Positions 1 through 7,680 of a DNA stretch of 45,154 nt are shown one piece after another. The notes beneath the pieces were generated by a model, which was given only the letters and a program-made list of their open reading frames with translations, was not told where the DNA came from and ran no database searches. The stretch is taken from assembly GCA_009787785.1 (NCBI GenBank), contig WQSR01000003.1:1-45154 (forward strand), in the 5' to 3' direction. Each line of letters begins with the position of its first letter. The stretch's first letter is position 1. Position numbers and translations under genes: made by a program. This stretch comes from Defluviitaleaceae bacterium (lineage in GTDB: Bacteria; Bacillota; Clostridia; Lachnospirales; WQUN01).

Positions 1-870
1 GCGCAGGATGTCCGCGCCCCGCCACAGCATGGCGGTATGGCCGTATTCCCGGGTAAAATCCCCATCGGTCATGGAAAGCCAATGGGCCGGATGTACCCAT
101 GTTTTATCACGTGCCGGGTTGAAAGGGCAAGCGTCCTGGCAAATGTCACAGCCGTAGAGCTGGTTGCCAAGGCAGGTTGCTTCCTCGGGGTTGAGGGAAT
201 CCTTCTGCGTGAGGTAGGAGATGCAACGCCCCGCGTCCAGCCCACCTTCGGGTGAAAGGGCACCCGTCGGGCAAGCATCGACGCAACGGCGGCAATCCGG
301 GGGACACGCGCTGGCAACGCCGGTGCCGCGAGGGGTCTGGTTTTCCGGGGGGGCTTCAAGGGGTATATCCGTCAACAGGCACCCGATATGAAACCGGGAG
401 CCAAATGCCTTCGAAATCACCAATCCATGCCGCCCATAGTGCCCAAGACCCGCCCGAAGTGCCAGGGCGCGTTCATCCAAGCCGGGGCTGTCCACCAGAA
501 GCTTATATTTGAAATCGTGGTGTTTTCGCAATTCCTCCACCAGCTCAAGCAAAATACCTTTAACGCGTACATGATAATCCGGGAACTGCCCCAAGGTGGA
601 CAGCTCCCCATAGAATCCTTCAGTGAAACTGGTTTGCTGTATTTCATCGCCTTTATTCTCCCCGTACCCGCACCCCACCACAACGATGCTCCGCGCCCCC
701 GGCAAAGTCGCCGCCGGGCTTGTCCGTTTTTCCCAATCCCGGCTGACGAACGGCACAAAGCCCGTGGCTTCGCAAAGCGCACGGGCAAGGGGTTGTGCGT
801 CGCACACGCCGGCGATTATGCCGTGGCGTGCCGCAAATTGTTCAATTATCCCCGGGTCTAAGCAGGGCAT
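1..870 (-). CDS. queG: Epoxyqueuosine reductase-like iron-sulfur protein (QueG family), 3' end cut by window
   Basis: The frame is open from an ATG at 870 to the left edge (290 codons), so the C-terminus is missing. QueG reduces epoxyqueuosine in tRNA to queuosine, using a cobalamin and two 4Fe-4S clusters. Visible here are the N-terminal domain with an LPGARSIVVVGCGYGE stretch (about residues 56-71), LVDSPGLDERALALRAGLG (125-143) whose Asp127 aligns with the family's catalytic Asp, a first Cys set C189-x3-C193-x2-C196-x3-C200-P, and a second set in LYGCDICQDACPFN (C241, C244, C248). The ATG at 870 is the first in-frame start after a stop at 873; it overlaps the 3' end of the upstream membrane-protein gene by 29 bp, so the two are probably cotranscribed. 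Clostridia carry QueG-like paralogues of unproven substrate, so the family call is firmer than the exact reaction. Confidence 0.78.
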   Translation of the reverse strand, partial: MPCLDPGIIEQFAARHGIIAGVCDAQPLARALCEATGFVPFVSRDWEKRTSPAATLPGARSIVVVGCGYGENKGDEIQQTSFTEGFYGELSTLGQFPDYHVRVKGILLELVEELRKHHDFKYKLLVDSPGLDERALALRAGLGHYGRHGLVISKAFGSRFHIGCLLTDIPLEAPPENQTPRGTGVASACPPDCRRCVDACPTGALSPEGGLDAGRCISYLTQKDSLNPEEATCLGNQLYGCDICQDACPFNPARDKTWVHPAHWLSMTDGDFTREYGHTAMLWRGADILR

Positions 871-1171
871 TCAACACGCTCAGCACCAAAGCCGCGAAGA
901 AGGCGGTGAAGAAATTCGAAATCTCAAAGCCGGGCACAATCCACGAGGCGAGATACAGGGAAAACCCGTTAATCACCAAGGAGAACAGCCCCAAGGTCAA
1001 AATCGTAATCGGCAGTGAAATGAGGTGCAGGAGGGGCTTCACCACCAGATTGACCAGCCCCAGCACCGCCGCGGCGACGAGGGCGGTTACAACCCCCTCA
1101 ATATGGAACCCGGGGAAAATCAAGGTCAAAATATACAAGCAGACCGCACCGATTATCCATTTTAACAGCAT
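842..1171 (-). CDS. Small four-helix membrane protein, phage holin family (YvlD-like)
   Basis: A 109-residue protein made almost entirely of four hydrophobic segments (roughly residues 3-20, 26-44, 53-78 and 86-103), with short loops containing NLVVKPLLHLISLPITILTLG. This is the pattern of the widespread 'phage holin family' / YvlD membrane proteins, which are chromosomal and generally not lytic; their role is unknown. The ATG at 1171 is preferred over the GTG at 1174 because the GGAGG lies only 3 nt before the GTG but 6 nt before the ATG. A TATACT -10-like box sits at 1201-1206 on the same strand. The queG-like gene follows with a 29-bp overlap. No prophage genes surround it, which argues against a real phage holin. 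Confidence 0.75.
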   Translation of the reverse strand: MLLKWIIGAVCLYILTLIFPGFHIEGVVTALVAAAVLGLVNLVVKPLLHLISLPITILTLGLFSLVINGFSLYLASWIVPGFEISNFFTAFFAALVLSVLNALLRPGDN

Positions 1172-1307
1172 CACAAACCTCCATATTTTCGTTGTACAAC
1201 AGTATATACGAAATATGGGAAATTATGACTGCAAATATACCGTGCTCAACTGGGTAAGGGGTCGTCGCCGGTGATGAGGCGTTTCATGGTTCAACGCAAA
1301 AATTCCC

Positions 1308-1352
1308 TTGCCTCGACAATTAAATAGTGTTATATTGCGGATGCGTAATATA
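1308..1352 (+). promoter_or_regulatory. padR promoter with palindrome over the -10
   Basis: TTGCCT (1308-1313), a 17-bp spacer and TATATT (1331-1336) form a sigma-A-like promoter 36 bp before the PadR start. From 1331 to 1352 the sequence TATATT-N10-AATATA is an interrupted palindrome matching at 9 of 11 paired positions. PadR proteins usually repress their own genes by binding such dyads, so this is a likely autoregulatory operator (inference). Confidence 0.5.
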
Positions 1353-1371
1353 TAAAACGAAGGGAGAGGCT

Positions 1372-1929
1372 ATGTCACTAAAACATGGGTTGCTCGGTTT
1401 ACTGAGCTTAAAGCCATATACAGGTTATGACTTGAATAGAGAGTTCGCGCAATCGCTCAAATATATCTGGCAGACCAAAACCACCCAAATTTATGTCGAA
1501 CTGAAAAACATGGAGCAACGGGGTTGGCTTGTGAGTGAACAAGTAATTCAAAACGACAAGCCCAACAAGCGGGTCTACACCATCACAGAAGAAGGTAGCG
1601 CGGAGTTCCTTAATTGGCTGGCTATGCCCGATGAAGATGTTAAAGACGCGCTTACTGCAAGAAACGCATTTTTACTGCGGGTGCTTTTTGCGGGGAACAC
1701 GAGCAAGGAGCAAGCCATTAAACTATTGGAATCATTCCGCGAGGTATGCGTAGCGCGAAGCACAGCGCATAAAGGTATTCGAGATGTAATTGCAAATGAT
1801 GAGGCAGAAGAAATGCCCCCGCAACATATATGTTATTACAATTTGGTGGCTCGGCACGGTGAAATGATGAACAAAACACGACTTGAATGGATAGAAGAAG
1901 CGATACAGACAATAAAGGAGGCGCATTAA
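1372..1929 (+). CDS. PadR family transcriptional regulator
   Basis: 185 residues starting at ATG 1372 behind AAGGGAGAGG (1360-1369). The first 80 residues are a PadR winged helix: GLLGLLSLKPYTGYDL, then QIYVELKNMEQRGWLVSE and KRVYTITEEGSAEFLNWL. The C-terminal half (about 95-180) matches the Vir-type helical dimerisation domain common in PadR subfamily 2. Such repressors normally control a neighbouring multidrug ABC exporter. Here the gene is followed by an ATPase start that breaks off after 22 codons, so its natural target may have been lost. The gene is A+T-richer than its left-hand neighbours. An intact ABC exporter lies nearby at 2345-4775 but on the other strand and under a different promoter. 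Confidence 0.9.
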   Translation: MSLKHGLLGLLSLKPYTGYDLNREFAQSLKYIWQTKTTQIYVELKNMEQRGWLVSEQVIQNDKPNKRVYTITEEGSAEFLNWLAMPDEDVKDALTARNAFLLRVLFAGNTSKEQAIKLLESFREVCVARSTAHKGIRDVIANDEAEEMPPQHICYYNLVARHGEMMNKTRLEWIEEAIQTIKEAH

Positions 1930-1930
1930 A

Positions 1931-1996
1931 TTGAGTGCAGTTTTAGAAGTGAGCAATCTTAACAAGCAATATAAAAATTCAGATATTTGTAAGTAA
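1931..1996 (+). pseudogene. 5' stub of an ABC transporter ATPase gene
   Basis: Starting 1 bp after the PadR stop, TTG at 1931 is preceded by AAGGAGG (1915-1921) and opens a 22-codon frame reading MSAVLEVSNLNKQYKNS, then stopping. This is the normal N-terminus of an ABC ATPase (first beta strand plus the A-loop aromatic of the KQY motif). No Walker A follows, and a new gene begins at 2025. PadR-ABC ATPase is a standard gene pair, so this looks like the remnant of a deletion. A functional 21-residue peptide cannot be excluded. Confidence 0.6.
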
Positions 1997-2024
1997 TAAA
2001 TAAAATATTTAGGAGGTAAGGGGT

Positions 2025-2327
2025 ATGTTAAAAAAATTATTGCAAGGCATCGAAGAGGGCATCGCATGGGAAAAGCAACAGGTACAAAAATTTATTGGTG
2101 GAGCGGTTAATTTCGCCCTGGATGGAAGAGAAGCGGCATTGCGCGAAATTAAATGCCTCAAATGCAACGAAGTAAACACCGTAGATTCTAAATACTGCGG
2201 TGCTTGCGGGGCGAGTTTTATAAACAAAATCAAATTAAACGAAGGCGTTACATGTGCATGTGGCTTTATGAATGTGAAAGGGCAAAAATTTTGTTCTGAG
2301 TGCGGTGCCAGCCAAGACCAGCATTAA
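2025..2327 (+). CDS. Double zinc-ribbon small protein
   Basis: 100 residues, ATG at 2025 behind a strong AGGAGG. Residues 1-40 form an amphipathic helical segment. Two zinc ribbons follow: C44-x2-C47 with C58-x2-C61 (KYCGACGASF), and C77-x-C79 with C90-x2-C93 (KFCSECGAS). The second ribbon has an unusual one-residue gap in its first Cys pair. Such zinc ribbons are common in short Firmicutes proteins of unknown role, so no function is assigned. It is A+T-rich like the PadR gene and sits where the rest of an ABC operon would be expected. It ends 18 bp before the convergent ABC permease. Confidence 0.8.
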   Translation: MLKKLLQGIEEGIAWEKQQVQKFIGGAVNFALDGREAALREIKCLKCNEVNTVDSKYCGACGASFINKIKLNEGVTCACGFMNVKGQKFCSECGASQDQH

Positions 2328-2344
2328 AAAAGCCTGGTTACGCA

Positions 2345-3037
2345 TTAAACAATTCTACGCTTGCTCCCGTACAAAAGCAACGCCACTGCGAAGAGCACCA
2401 GCGCAAGCATGGAAAGCCAGTATTGCGCTGTCATCGTGCCGTAGGAGATGAGTTGCTCCAGCCCCCGCGCCGCCCAGTGCGGCGGGAAAATCGCGCCGAT
2501 ATTGCGCAACGCGGCGGGCATTACGCTTTGCGGTATCATCAGGCCGCCCACCATACCCATGAGCATGACAATGAGGGTAAAGGCCACCAAGCTGGCTTCC
2601 TTGTCTTTGAAAAGAACCGCCCACACGAAGGAAAGCCCAATCATGGTTGCCGAAAGCAAGATAAAACACAGCACCACCGCCCCCGCAAAGGGCAGTGTCC
2701 AGTCATGTAGCGCGATGCCCAGCGCACCCAATATGCCCGTAAGCACCACCATGGGCACCAGCCCGGCAAAGAAATTTTGCACCAGATAGGTGCGGAAGGT
2801 AATGGGCCCCGCCAGAATGCGTAGGGTGACGCCGTCAATTTTGTCCCCCTGGATGCCCCCCGCCATCATAAACGCGCCGAACATGAGCAAAAACGCCAGC
2901 ATAAAGAACCCGCGTCCGCCATCCATATTATACCCGTCGGGCATGGCTATGATAAAAACAAGGGGCAGTACACCGTTGGCCACCAGCGAGGCGGGCTTCA
3001 TCAGGCCCCGCCGCAGGGCGTATTTGAATATGGTCAT
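2345..3037 (-). CDS. ABC-2 type exporter permease (second subunit)
   Basis: 230 residues with about six hydrophobic helices. The sequence LRILAGPITFRTYLVQNFFAGLVP and the later GGLMIPQSVMPAALRNIGAIFPPHW are typical of ABC-2 membrane subunits of CcmA/DrrB-type exporters. It overlaps the upstream permease by 4 bp (start 3037, upstream stop 3034), so the two are translationally coupled. With the sister permease (3034-3834) and the ATPase (3837-4775) it forms a complete heterodimeric exporter. The substrate is not evident. Confidence 0.85.
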   Translation of the reverse strand: MTIFKYALRRGLMKPASLVANGVLPLVFIIAMPDGYNMDGGRGFFMLAFLLMFGAFMMAGGIQGDKIDGVTLRILAGPITFRTYLVQNFFAGLVPMVVLTGILGALGIALHDWTLPFAGAVVLCFILLSATMIGLSFVWAVLFKDKEASLVAFTLIVMLMGMVGGLMIPQSVMPAALRNIGAIFPPHWAARGLEQLISYGTMTAQYWLSMLALVLFAVALLLYGSKRRIV

Positions 3038-3834
3038 ACCGCTTTCCTCCTGCTCACCAGCACTACGATGACGGCCAGCACCGCGGCGAAGGCCGCCAGC
3101 AGGCCCAGGTTCATGAGCGCGCCCGGCATACCCCGCGTGAAGCTATGCTGTTGGTTGAAGAAAAACTGTGTCATCATTTCCGATGCTTCGTCCGAGGAAT
3201 AGATAATGGCGCGGAAGGCCCATGCCAGCGGCGTAAAATATTGCCCGAAGGTTTGCACCGGCGTGGGGAAATCCGCCATAATCATGATGCCCTGGGGTAT
3301 GGCCATGCCAAAGGTGAACACCGTGCCCAGCGTATTCGCCACCGCCAGGCTTTTAAATAGGTAGAAGAACAGCGTACCCATCAGCATGGCGATGATGCCC
3401 ACCAAGGCCAGCACCGCAACGGGCACCCATGGCGTGAACATGTAGCCCCCCATGACGAAGCCCCCCGCGATAATCAACAGCCCCGACAGCAAGGCAAATA
3501 CATAGTGCCCGAACATACAGCCAAAGACAAATTTCACCGGGGGCACCGGGGCGGCCAGCAACCGCCAGCGCATATCCCGCCGTATATCCACATGTAGCGG
3601 GTCAACCACCAGCAAAATGCCCATGAACTGGAACATTATCAAATTCATAAACACGTTCACGGAAACGACTAAGTCCCGCCCGTTGGCCATAACCGCCGCG
3701 CCTTGAAATTCATCGGCGGCATACTGGTTGACTAATGTGGTAATCAGCACCATCACCAACGGGGCCACGATGTAAATGGCGATACCCAGCGGCTCTTTCA
3801 GGGCGCGCTTTGTATAGTGCATAAAAATGGTCAT
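3034..3834 (-). CDS. ABC-2 type exporter permease (first subunit)
   Basis: 266 residues from ATG 3834 (MTIFMHYTKRALKEP), 2 bp after the ATPase stop. The open frame runs much further upstream, but that part lies opposite nothing but the ATPase coding frame and is an artefact. Six or so helices are visible, with an extracytoplasmic loop after helix 1 (NQYAADEFQGAAVMANGRD) and the conserved RRDMRWRLLAAPVPPVKFVFG coupling segment around residues 85-105. Its first residues (MTIF) match those of the sister permease, which fits an old duplication. Confidence 0.87.
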   Translation of the reverse strand: MTIFMHYTKRALKEPLGIAIYIVAPLVMVLITTLVNQYAADEFQGAAVMANGRDLVVSVNVFMNLIMFQFMGILLVVDPLHVDIRRDMRWRLLAAPVPPVKFVFGCMFGHYVFALLSGLLIIAGGFVMGGYMFTPWVPVAVLALVGIIAMLMGTLFFYLFKSLAVANTLGTVFTFGMAIPQGIMIMADFPTPVQTFGQYFTPLAWAFRAIIYSSDEASEMMTQFFFNQQHSFTRGMPGALMNLGLLAAFAAVLAVIVVLVSRRKAV

Positions 3835-3836
3835 GG

Positions 3837-4775
3837 CTATTCCTCCCCATCCCGCAGGCAACGCCCGGTCAATGTCAGGAACACATCCTCCAGGTTGGGC
3901 TTCGCCGCTGTAATGTTGGCAATACCGCCGTGATGCATGGCAATTTCCATGATGCGGTTTACGTTCGCGCTTTCCGCGCTGGAAATGATTACATAGTCGT
4001 TGCCGTTTACGTCCACGCTCTTTACGCCGGAAATGGCCTTGATGCCATCGGTGAGGGCGGGGGAAGGGCTGTTCGCCGTCATGCGGATGGTGTCCTCGTG
4101 CTGGATTTTGCCCACCAGCTCGTCCTTGGTGCCCTCGGCAATCACCTTGCCCGAGTCCATGATGGCGATGCGGTTGCACACCGCCTCTACCTCCTCCATG
4201 TAGTGGGTGGTGTAAATCACCGTGGTGCCCTCGGCGGCAATGGTACGCACCGATTCCAGGATGTGGTTGCGGGATTGGGGGTCGATGCCCACGGTGGGCT
4301 CATCCATAATCAACAGCTTGGGCCGGTGCACCAAGGCACAGCCGATGTTCAGGCGGCGTTGCATCCCGCCGGAGAAGGTCTTGGGGCGTTTCTTCGCCCG
4401 GTCGGTAAGACCGATGAACGCCAGCACGCGATTGACATTGGATTCCAGCTCACTGCCCCGCAAGCCATATAGCTGGCCGAAATAACGCAAATTCTCTATG
4501 GCATTCAGGTCTTGGAACACGGTGATTTCCTGGGTGACGATGCCCATTGCGCGTTTAACCTCCAGATTATTCACGTGCTGTGCCTGGCCGAAGACCCGTA
4601 TCTCCCCCGAGTCAAAGCCCATCAGGCCGCACAGCGTGCGGATGGCCGTGGTCTTGCCCGCGCCGTTGGGCCCCAGCAAACCCAAAATCTCCCCCTGGGC
4701 CACATTCAAATCCAAATGGTCCAAAGCCATGGTGTTGCCATAACGTTTCACCACGTTTTTCATGGTTGCAAGCAT
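3837..4775 (-). CDS. ABC exporter ATPase (CcmA/DrrA type)
   Basis: 312 residues. All nucleotide-binding motifs are present: Walker A GPNGAGKTT (about 34-42), Q-loop VTQE, signature FSGGMQRRL, Walker B LLIMDEPTVGID and H-loop TTHYMEE. A C-terminal extension of about 90 residues (after EGTKDELVG) is the usual DrrA-like tail ending in LEDVFLTLTG. It energises the two permeases encoded immediately downstream. The ATG at 4775 is preceded by AGAGGAA at suitable spacing. Transcription probably starts from the promoter at 4820-4848. Confidence 0.92.
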   Translation of the reverse strand: MLATMKNVVKRYGNTMALDHLDLNVAQGEILGLLGPNGAGKTTAIRTLCGLMGFDSGEIRVFGQAQHVNNLEVKRAMGIVTQEITVFQDLNAIENLRYFGQLYGLRGSELESNVNRVLAFIGLTDRAKKRPKTFSGGMQRRLNIGCALVHRPKLLIMDEPTVGIDPQSRNHILESVRTIAAEGTTVIYTTHYMEEVEAVCNRIAIMDSGKVIAEGTKDELVGKIQHEDTIRMTANSPSPALTDGIKAISGVKSVDVNGNDYVIISSAESANVNRIMEIAMHHGGIANITAAKPNLEDVFLTLTGRCLRDGEE

Positions 4776-4811
4776 ACAAAATTCCTCTCTCTCTGCTTAT
4801 TGTCCTCGTTG

Positions 4812-4848
4812 GCGGGGTAATTATCCCGCAAAGTGGCAGAGGTGTAAA
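4812..4848 (-). promoter_or_regulatory. ABC exporter promoter overlapped by an 18-bp palindrome
   Basis: On the minus strand TTTACA (4848-4843), a 17-bp spacer and GATAAT (4825-4820) make a near-consensus promoter. The -10 lies inside GCGGGGTAATTATCCCGC (4812-4829), a palindrome with 8 of 9 paired positions matching. The position fits a repressor operator; the cognate regulator is not adjacent on this strand. Confidence 0.6.
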
Positions 4849-4867
4849 GGGACGTGTGTAATGGGTT

Positions 4868-4896
4868 TTGCGCGGATATGATATTTATACTATACT
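4868..4896 (+). promoter_or_regulatory. Promoter for the helical-repeat membrane protein
   Basis: TTGCGC (4868-4873), 17-bp spacer, TATACT (4891-4896). The predicted transcript starts near 4903, downstream of the first in-frame ATG (4854), which therefore cannot be the start of the following gene on this transcript. Confidence 0.45.
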
Positions 4897-4934
4897 GCCG
4901 CCATTATCGCAGTCCCGGAAGGCATGAAAAAGCC

Positions 4935-6491
4935 GTGAAGCACAAAAAAGTAAAGCGAAAAATAAAAAAAACGCGTCGTTCGGCACAGCCTCCGGCACAA
5001 TCTCCGGCACAGCAAAGCAACCCCTTTAGCTGGAAGGCACTGGGGAAGAAATTGATGTTTTGTATCGGCGTTTTGGCCACGGTGGCAACCATCGTGGGCG
5101 TTGTGTTCCAGTTAGCGGACAGAAACAGGGGCGAAAGCATTACATATCACAACCATAGCTTTATCATAGGCATAATTATGGCCCCCGTTGAGGAAACGGT
5201 GACACGTACCTACCATCCCCATGATGCCGCCTTCAATGCCGCGTTGTCCTTATATGCCATAGCAGACTTCGAGGCCGCGTGGCAACAAATGGAAATGTCC
5301 TTGCAGACAATACAGGAACGGGGGCGGGCCTACGCCTCGGTGGGGTTGCAAGAGGCCCGGAGGGCCGCCTTTTATGAACATTTGCTGGATATACATATCA
5401 TGCTCACACGCATTGCATTGCGGCTGAACAATCCGCAACAGGCCAGGGTTCACGCTTTTACCGCCTTCTCGGTGCTGGAGGAGGGGGGTATTGCCGTGTC
5501 CCCCTGGGTAAGGGCCAATTTGCATCATGGCTTGGGGGTGGCGCATTTTAATCTTAGGCAGTATCCCCTGGCACTGGCAGAAGCACACCACGCGGTGGCG
5601 GTTCTTGAAGGCTCCGGTCTTTCCCCCTTCGACAGCCGCGATTCCGTTATGGCCACGGCACTGACTTTGCTGGGAAACAGCTACCAGATGCAGTTGTTCA
5701 CCGGTGCGGCGGGCATGGACCCTTATGAAATGTTCAACCGTGCCCGCATCCATTATGAAATGGCATTGCTCAACTTTGTCCCCGCACGAAACCGCCCTGC
5801 CTTGGCACTGGAAATAAACCAGGACATTTTCATGGCGCGGCTATCCCCTGCAACGGAGGGTGTGATTTATGTAGCACCGTCGGTATTGCTTAGCCCTTCG
5901 GCTTTATATGACGACCTTACAGGCAGTGAAGCCGCTATAATCAGCACGGCCTACGCCAACCTTTCCCAGCTGTACGCGCTTTTCTCCGGCAAAATGACCC
6001 CCCCGGAGCATGAGGCCGTATTTTTCAAGGCCATGAGTGCGATTACCCTTGCGGAATTTGCCTTGTATCTGAAAGCGGATATCCCAACGGCCATGCGGGG
6101 GAACCTTTTGGGTGCCTATGGGAATTATTTTATCGCCGTCACAGCCGCGCTGGCGGCTACCAGCCACCACCTGGCAGACCATACCGATATTATTTTGTCA
6201 GCCGTGGAGGAAAACGCCTTAAAGCACATACACGACGCCATCCACCTTGCCGGGGCGTTGAATATGCGAAGCTCCACGTCATTTTCCAGGGTGCTGTTCC
6301 AAGCGGGGCAGGTGCTTTCCCTGACCCAAAACCCGGAGGCCGGGTTGATGCTGTTGCTCGAAGCCTATGTAATCATGGAAAACGCAAGCCAGGCCGCCGA
6401 TGTTGAGCTTCATGTCCTTCGGAATGCCTATTATAGCTTGCACGGGGAAACGGGCGTGAGCTTTGAAATGTGGCTGGAGCGCGAGCCGTAG
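4935..6491 (+). CDS. Membrane-anchored helical-repeat (TPR-like) protein, function unknown
   Basis: 518 residues if started at GTG 4935, which follows GGAAGGC and lies downstream of the best promoter; the ATG at 4854 is open but upstream of that promoter. The first 35 residues are very basic and Pro/Gln-rich (KKVKRKIKKTRRSAQ, then PPAQSPAQQ), followed by a single membrane helix (about 42-64, LMFCIGVLATVATIVGVVFQLA). The rest is a long alpha-helical, Ala-rich domain with repeated patterns such as YAIADFEAAWQQMEMSLQ, HHGLGVAHFNLRQYPLALAE and SAYANLSQLY-like helices, resembling degenerate TPR repeats. The topology suggests a positive cytoplasmic tail and an outside helical solenoid. I recognise no catalytic motif and no named family. 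It is monocistronic between the divergent exporter and a long inverted repeat. Confidence 0.8.
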   Translation: MKHKKVKRKIKKTRRSAQPPAQSPAQQSNPFSWKALGKKLMFCIGVLATVATIVGVVFQLADRNRGESITYHNHSFIIGIIMAPVEETVTRTYHPHDAAFNAALSLYAIADFEAAWQQMEMSLQTIQERGRAYASVGLQEARRAAFYEHLLDIHIMLTRIALRLNNPQQARVHAFTAFSVLEEGGIAVSPWVRANLHHGLGVAHFNLRQYPLALAEAHHAVAVLEGSGLSPFDSRDSVMATALTLLGNSYQMQLFTGAAGMDPYEMFNRARIHYEMALLNFVPARNRPALALEINQDIFMARLSPATEGVIYVAPSVLLSPSALYDDLTGSEAAIISTAYANLSQLYALFSGKMTPPEHEAVFFKAMSAITLAEFALYLKADIPTAMRGNLLGAYGNYFIAVTAALAATSHHLADHTDIILSAVEENALKHIHDAIHLAGALNMRSSTSFSRVLFQAGQVLSLTQNPEAGLMLLLEAYVIMENASQAADVELHVLRNAYYSLHGETGVSFEMWLEREP

Positions 6492-6570
6492 AATGTAATT
6501 TGAACGGCTATGTCTCACAAACAAAACACGGCATGAAATGTTGCGACATTAAAAATCCATTGTTCTATAA

Positions 6571-6730
6571 TATAGTTGAATAAACGGAAAACGGGCTACC
6601 CCTTGCGGTCTTTTGCCGCAATCCTGCGTCAGCACCTCCTCGCGTGCCGCCAGCACGCTTCGTTGGCACTTCCTTGTCTTGCGTCAAAATCCTCGCAAGG
6701 GGTAGCCCGTTTTCCGTTTATTCAACTATA
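6571..6730. repeat. 160-bp MITE-like element with perfect 37-bp inverted ends
   Basis: Bases 6571-6607 and 6694-6730 are exact reverse complements over 37 nt, starting TATAGTTGAATAAACGG. The 86-nt middle holds two copies of TGCGTCA (6625-6631, 6680-6686) and smaller hairpins such as GCGTGC-CGCCA-GCACGC. No reading frame of note is inside. The left end abuts TATAAT (6566-6571); the right end stops a few bases before the AraC ribosome binding site. The form suggests a non-autonomous mobile element or a structured leader RNA. The rest of 6492-6750 shows nothing else. Confidence 0.75.
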
Positions 6731-6750
6731 AGGTTGAAGGAGGTGATGAA

Positions 6751-7680
6751 ATGGATTGGCTTTCGCGAATGAATGCGGCGATATCATACATCGAAGAAAA
6801 CTTGGATGGCTTTATAGACCATGACAAGTTGGCAAAAATTACTTGCTGTTCGGCGCATAACTTTTACAGGATGTTCTCTTTTATTACGGATACATCGCTT
6901 TCTGAATATATCCGAAGAAGGAGATTGACATTGGCGGCTCTTGACTTGCAAAACAGCCAAATCAAGGTTGTGGACTTGGCGTTAAAATATAGTTATGATT
7001 CGCCAATTTCCTTTGCCAGAGCGTTCCAAGCCTTACATGGCGTTACGCCAACGCAGGCAAGAACGGATGGCGTGATGCTTAAAGCCTATCCAAAAATCAC
7101 TTTCCAAATTTCAATCAAAGGAGAGAAGGAAATGGATTATCGCATTGAAAACAAAGGGGCTTTTCAAGTCTTTGGTATTGAAGAAATTTTTGGTACAGAG
7201 GCTGTTATGATGGACGGACACAAAGATGACCCATCTATAAGAAAACCCGCAGATTTATGGCAAGATTGCCATGCAAATGGAGCGTATGAAAAACTTGATG
7301 CAGTGGCAGGCGATTTGCCAGCCTTTATAAATCAAGAACTATGCAAAGTACATGCCGTTTGTGATTACCGGGAAACACAGAAGGACACATTCCCATATAT
7401 GTTATGCGCCTTCTGTACACAAAACAGCAAAACGGATGGATATACCATTGTGGATATTCCTGCACATACATGGGCGATATTTCCAACAGAAAAATTCGCG
7501 TGGGATGATTGCTCGTCTGTTTTAGGCTCATTGTACAAACGAATTTTCTCTGAATGGTTGCCGACATCAAATTATGAACAAGTGGGTAGCTTGGATATGG
7601 AGCTATACGGCGGCGATGACGAGTACGGTTATGTTGAAATTTGGCTAGCGGTGCAGAAAATTCATCCCCACCTTCACTGA
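6751..7680 (+). CDS. AraC family regulator with GyrI-like effector domain
   Basis: 309 residues, ATG at 6751 behind GAAGGAGGTGATGAA. Residues 5-105 form an AraC double helix-turn-helix (HDKLAKITCCSAHNFYRMFS and LALKYSYDSPISFARAFQAL, ending GVTPTQAR). Residues about 128-305 are a GyrI-like/SOUL-type effector-binding domain (MDYRIENKGAFQVFGIEE, later TIVDIPAHTWAIFPT and MELYGGDDEYGYVEIWLAV). This is the Rob/BltR-like architecture that senses small hydrophobic ligands or drugs. No target gene is adjacent: downstream is convergent fmt, whose end overlaps this gene by 36 bp. Its base composition is clearly lower in G+C than fmt, consistent with acquisition. The inverted-repeat element separates it from the nearest plausible promoter. 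Confidence 0.9.
   Translation: MDWLSRMNAAISYIEENLDGFIDHDKLAKITCCSAHNFYRMFSFITDTSLSEYIRRRRLTLAALDLQNSQIKVVDLALKYSYDSPISFARAFQALHGVTPTQARTDGVMLKAYPKITFQISIKGEKEMDYRIENKGAFQVFGIEEIFGTEAVMMDGHKDDPSIRKPADLWQDCHANGAYEKLDAVAGDLPAFINQELCKVHAVCDYRETQKDTFPYMLCAFCTQNSKTDGYTIVDIPAHTWAIFPTEKFAWDDCSSVLGSLYKRIFSEWLPTSNYEQVGSLDMELYGGDDEYGYVEIWLAVQKIHPHLH

Noticed and set aside
842..1171. Prophage holin
   Set aside because: The holin-family name is historical; no endolysin or other phage genes are near, and the four-helix YvlD type is chromosomal.
3835..4179. Upstream extension of the first permease
   Set aside because: Runs inside the ATPase gene in another frame; the protein clearly begins MTIFMHYTKRALKEP at 3834.
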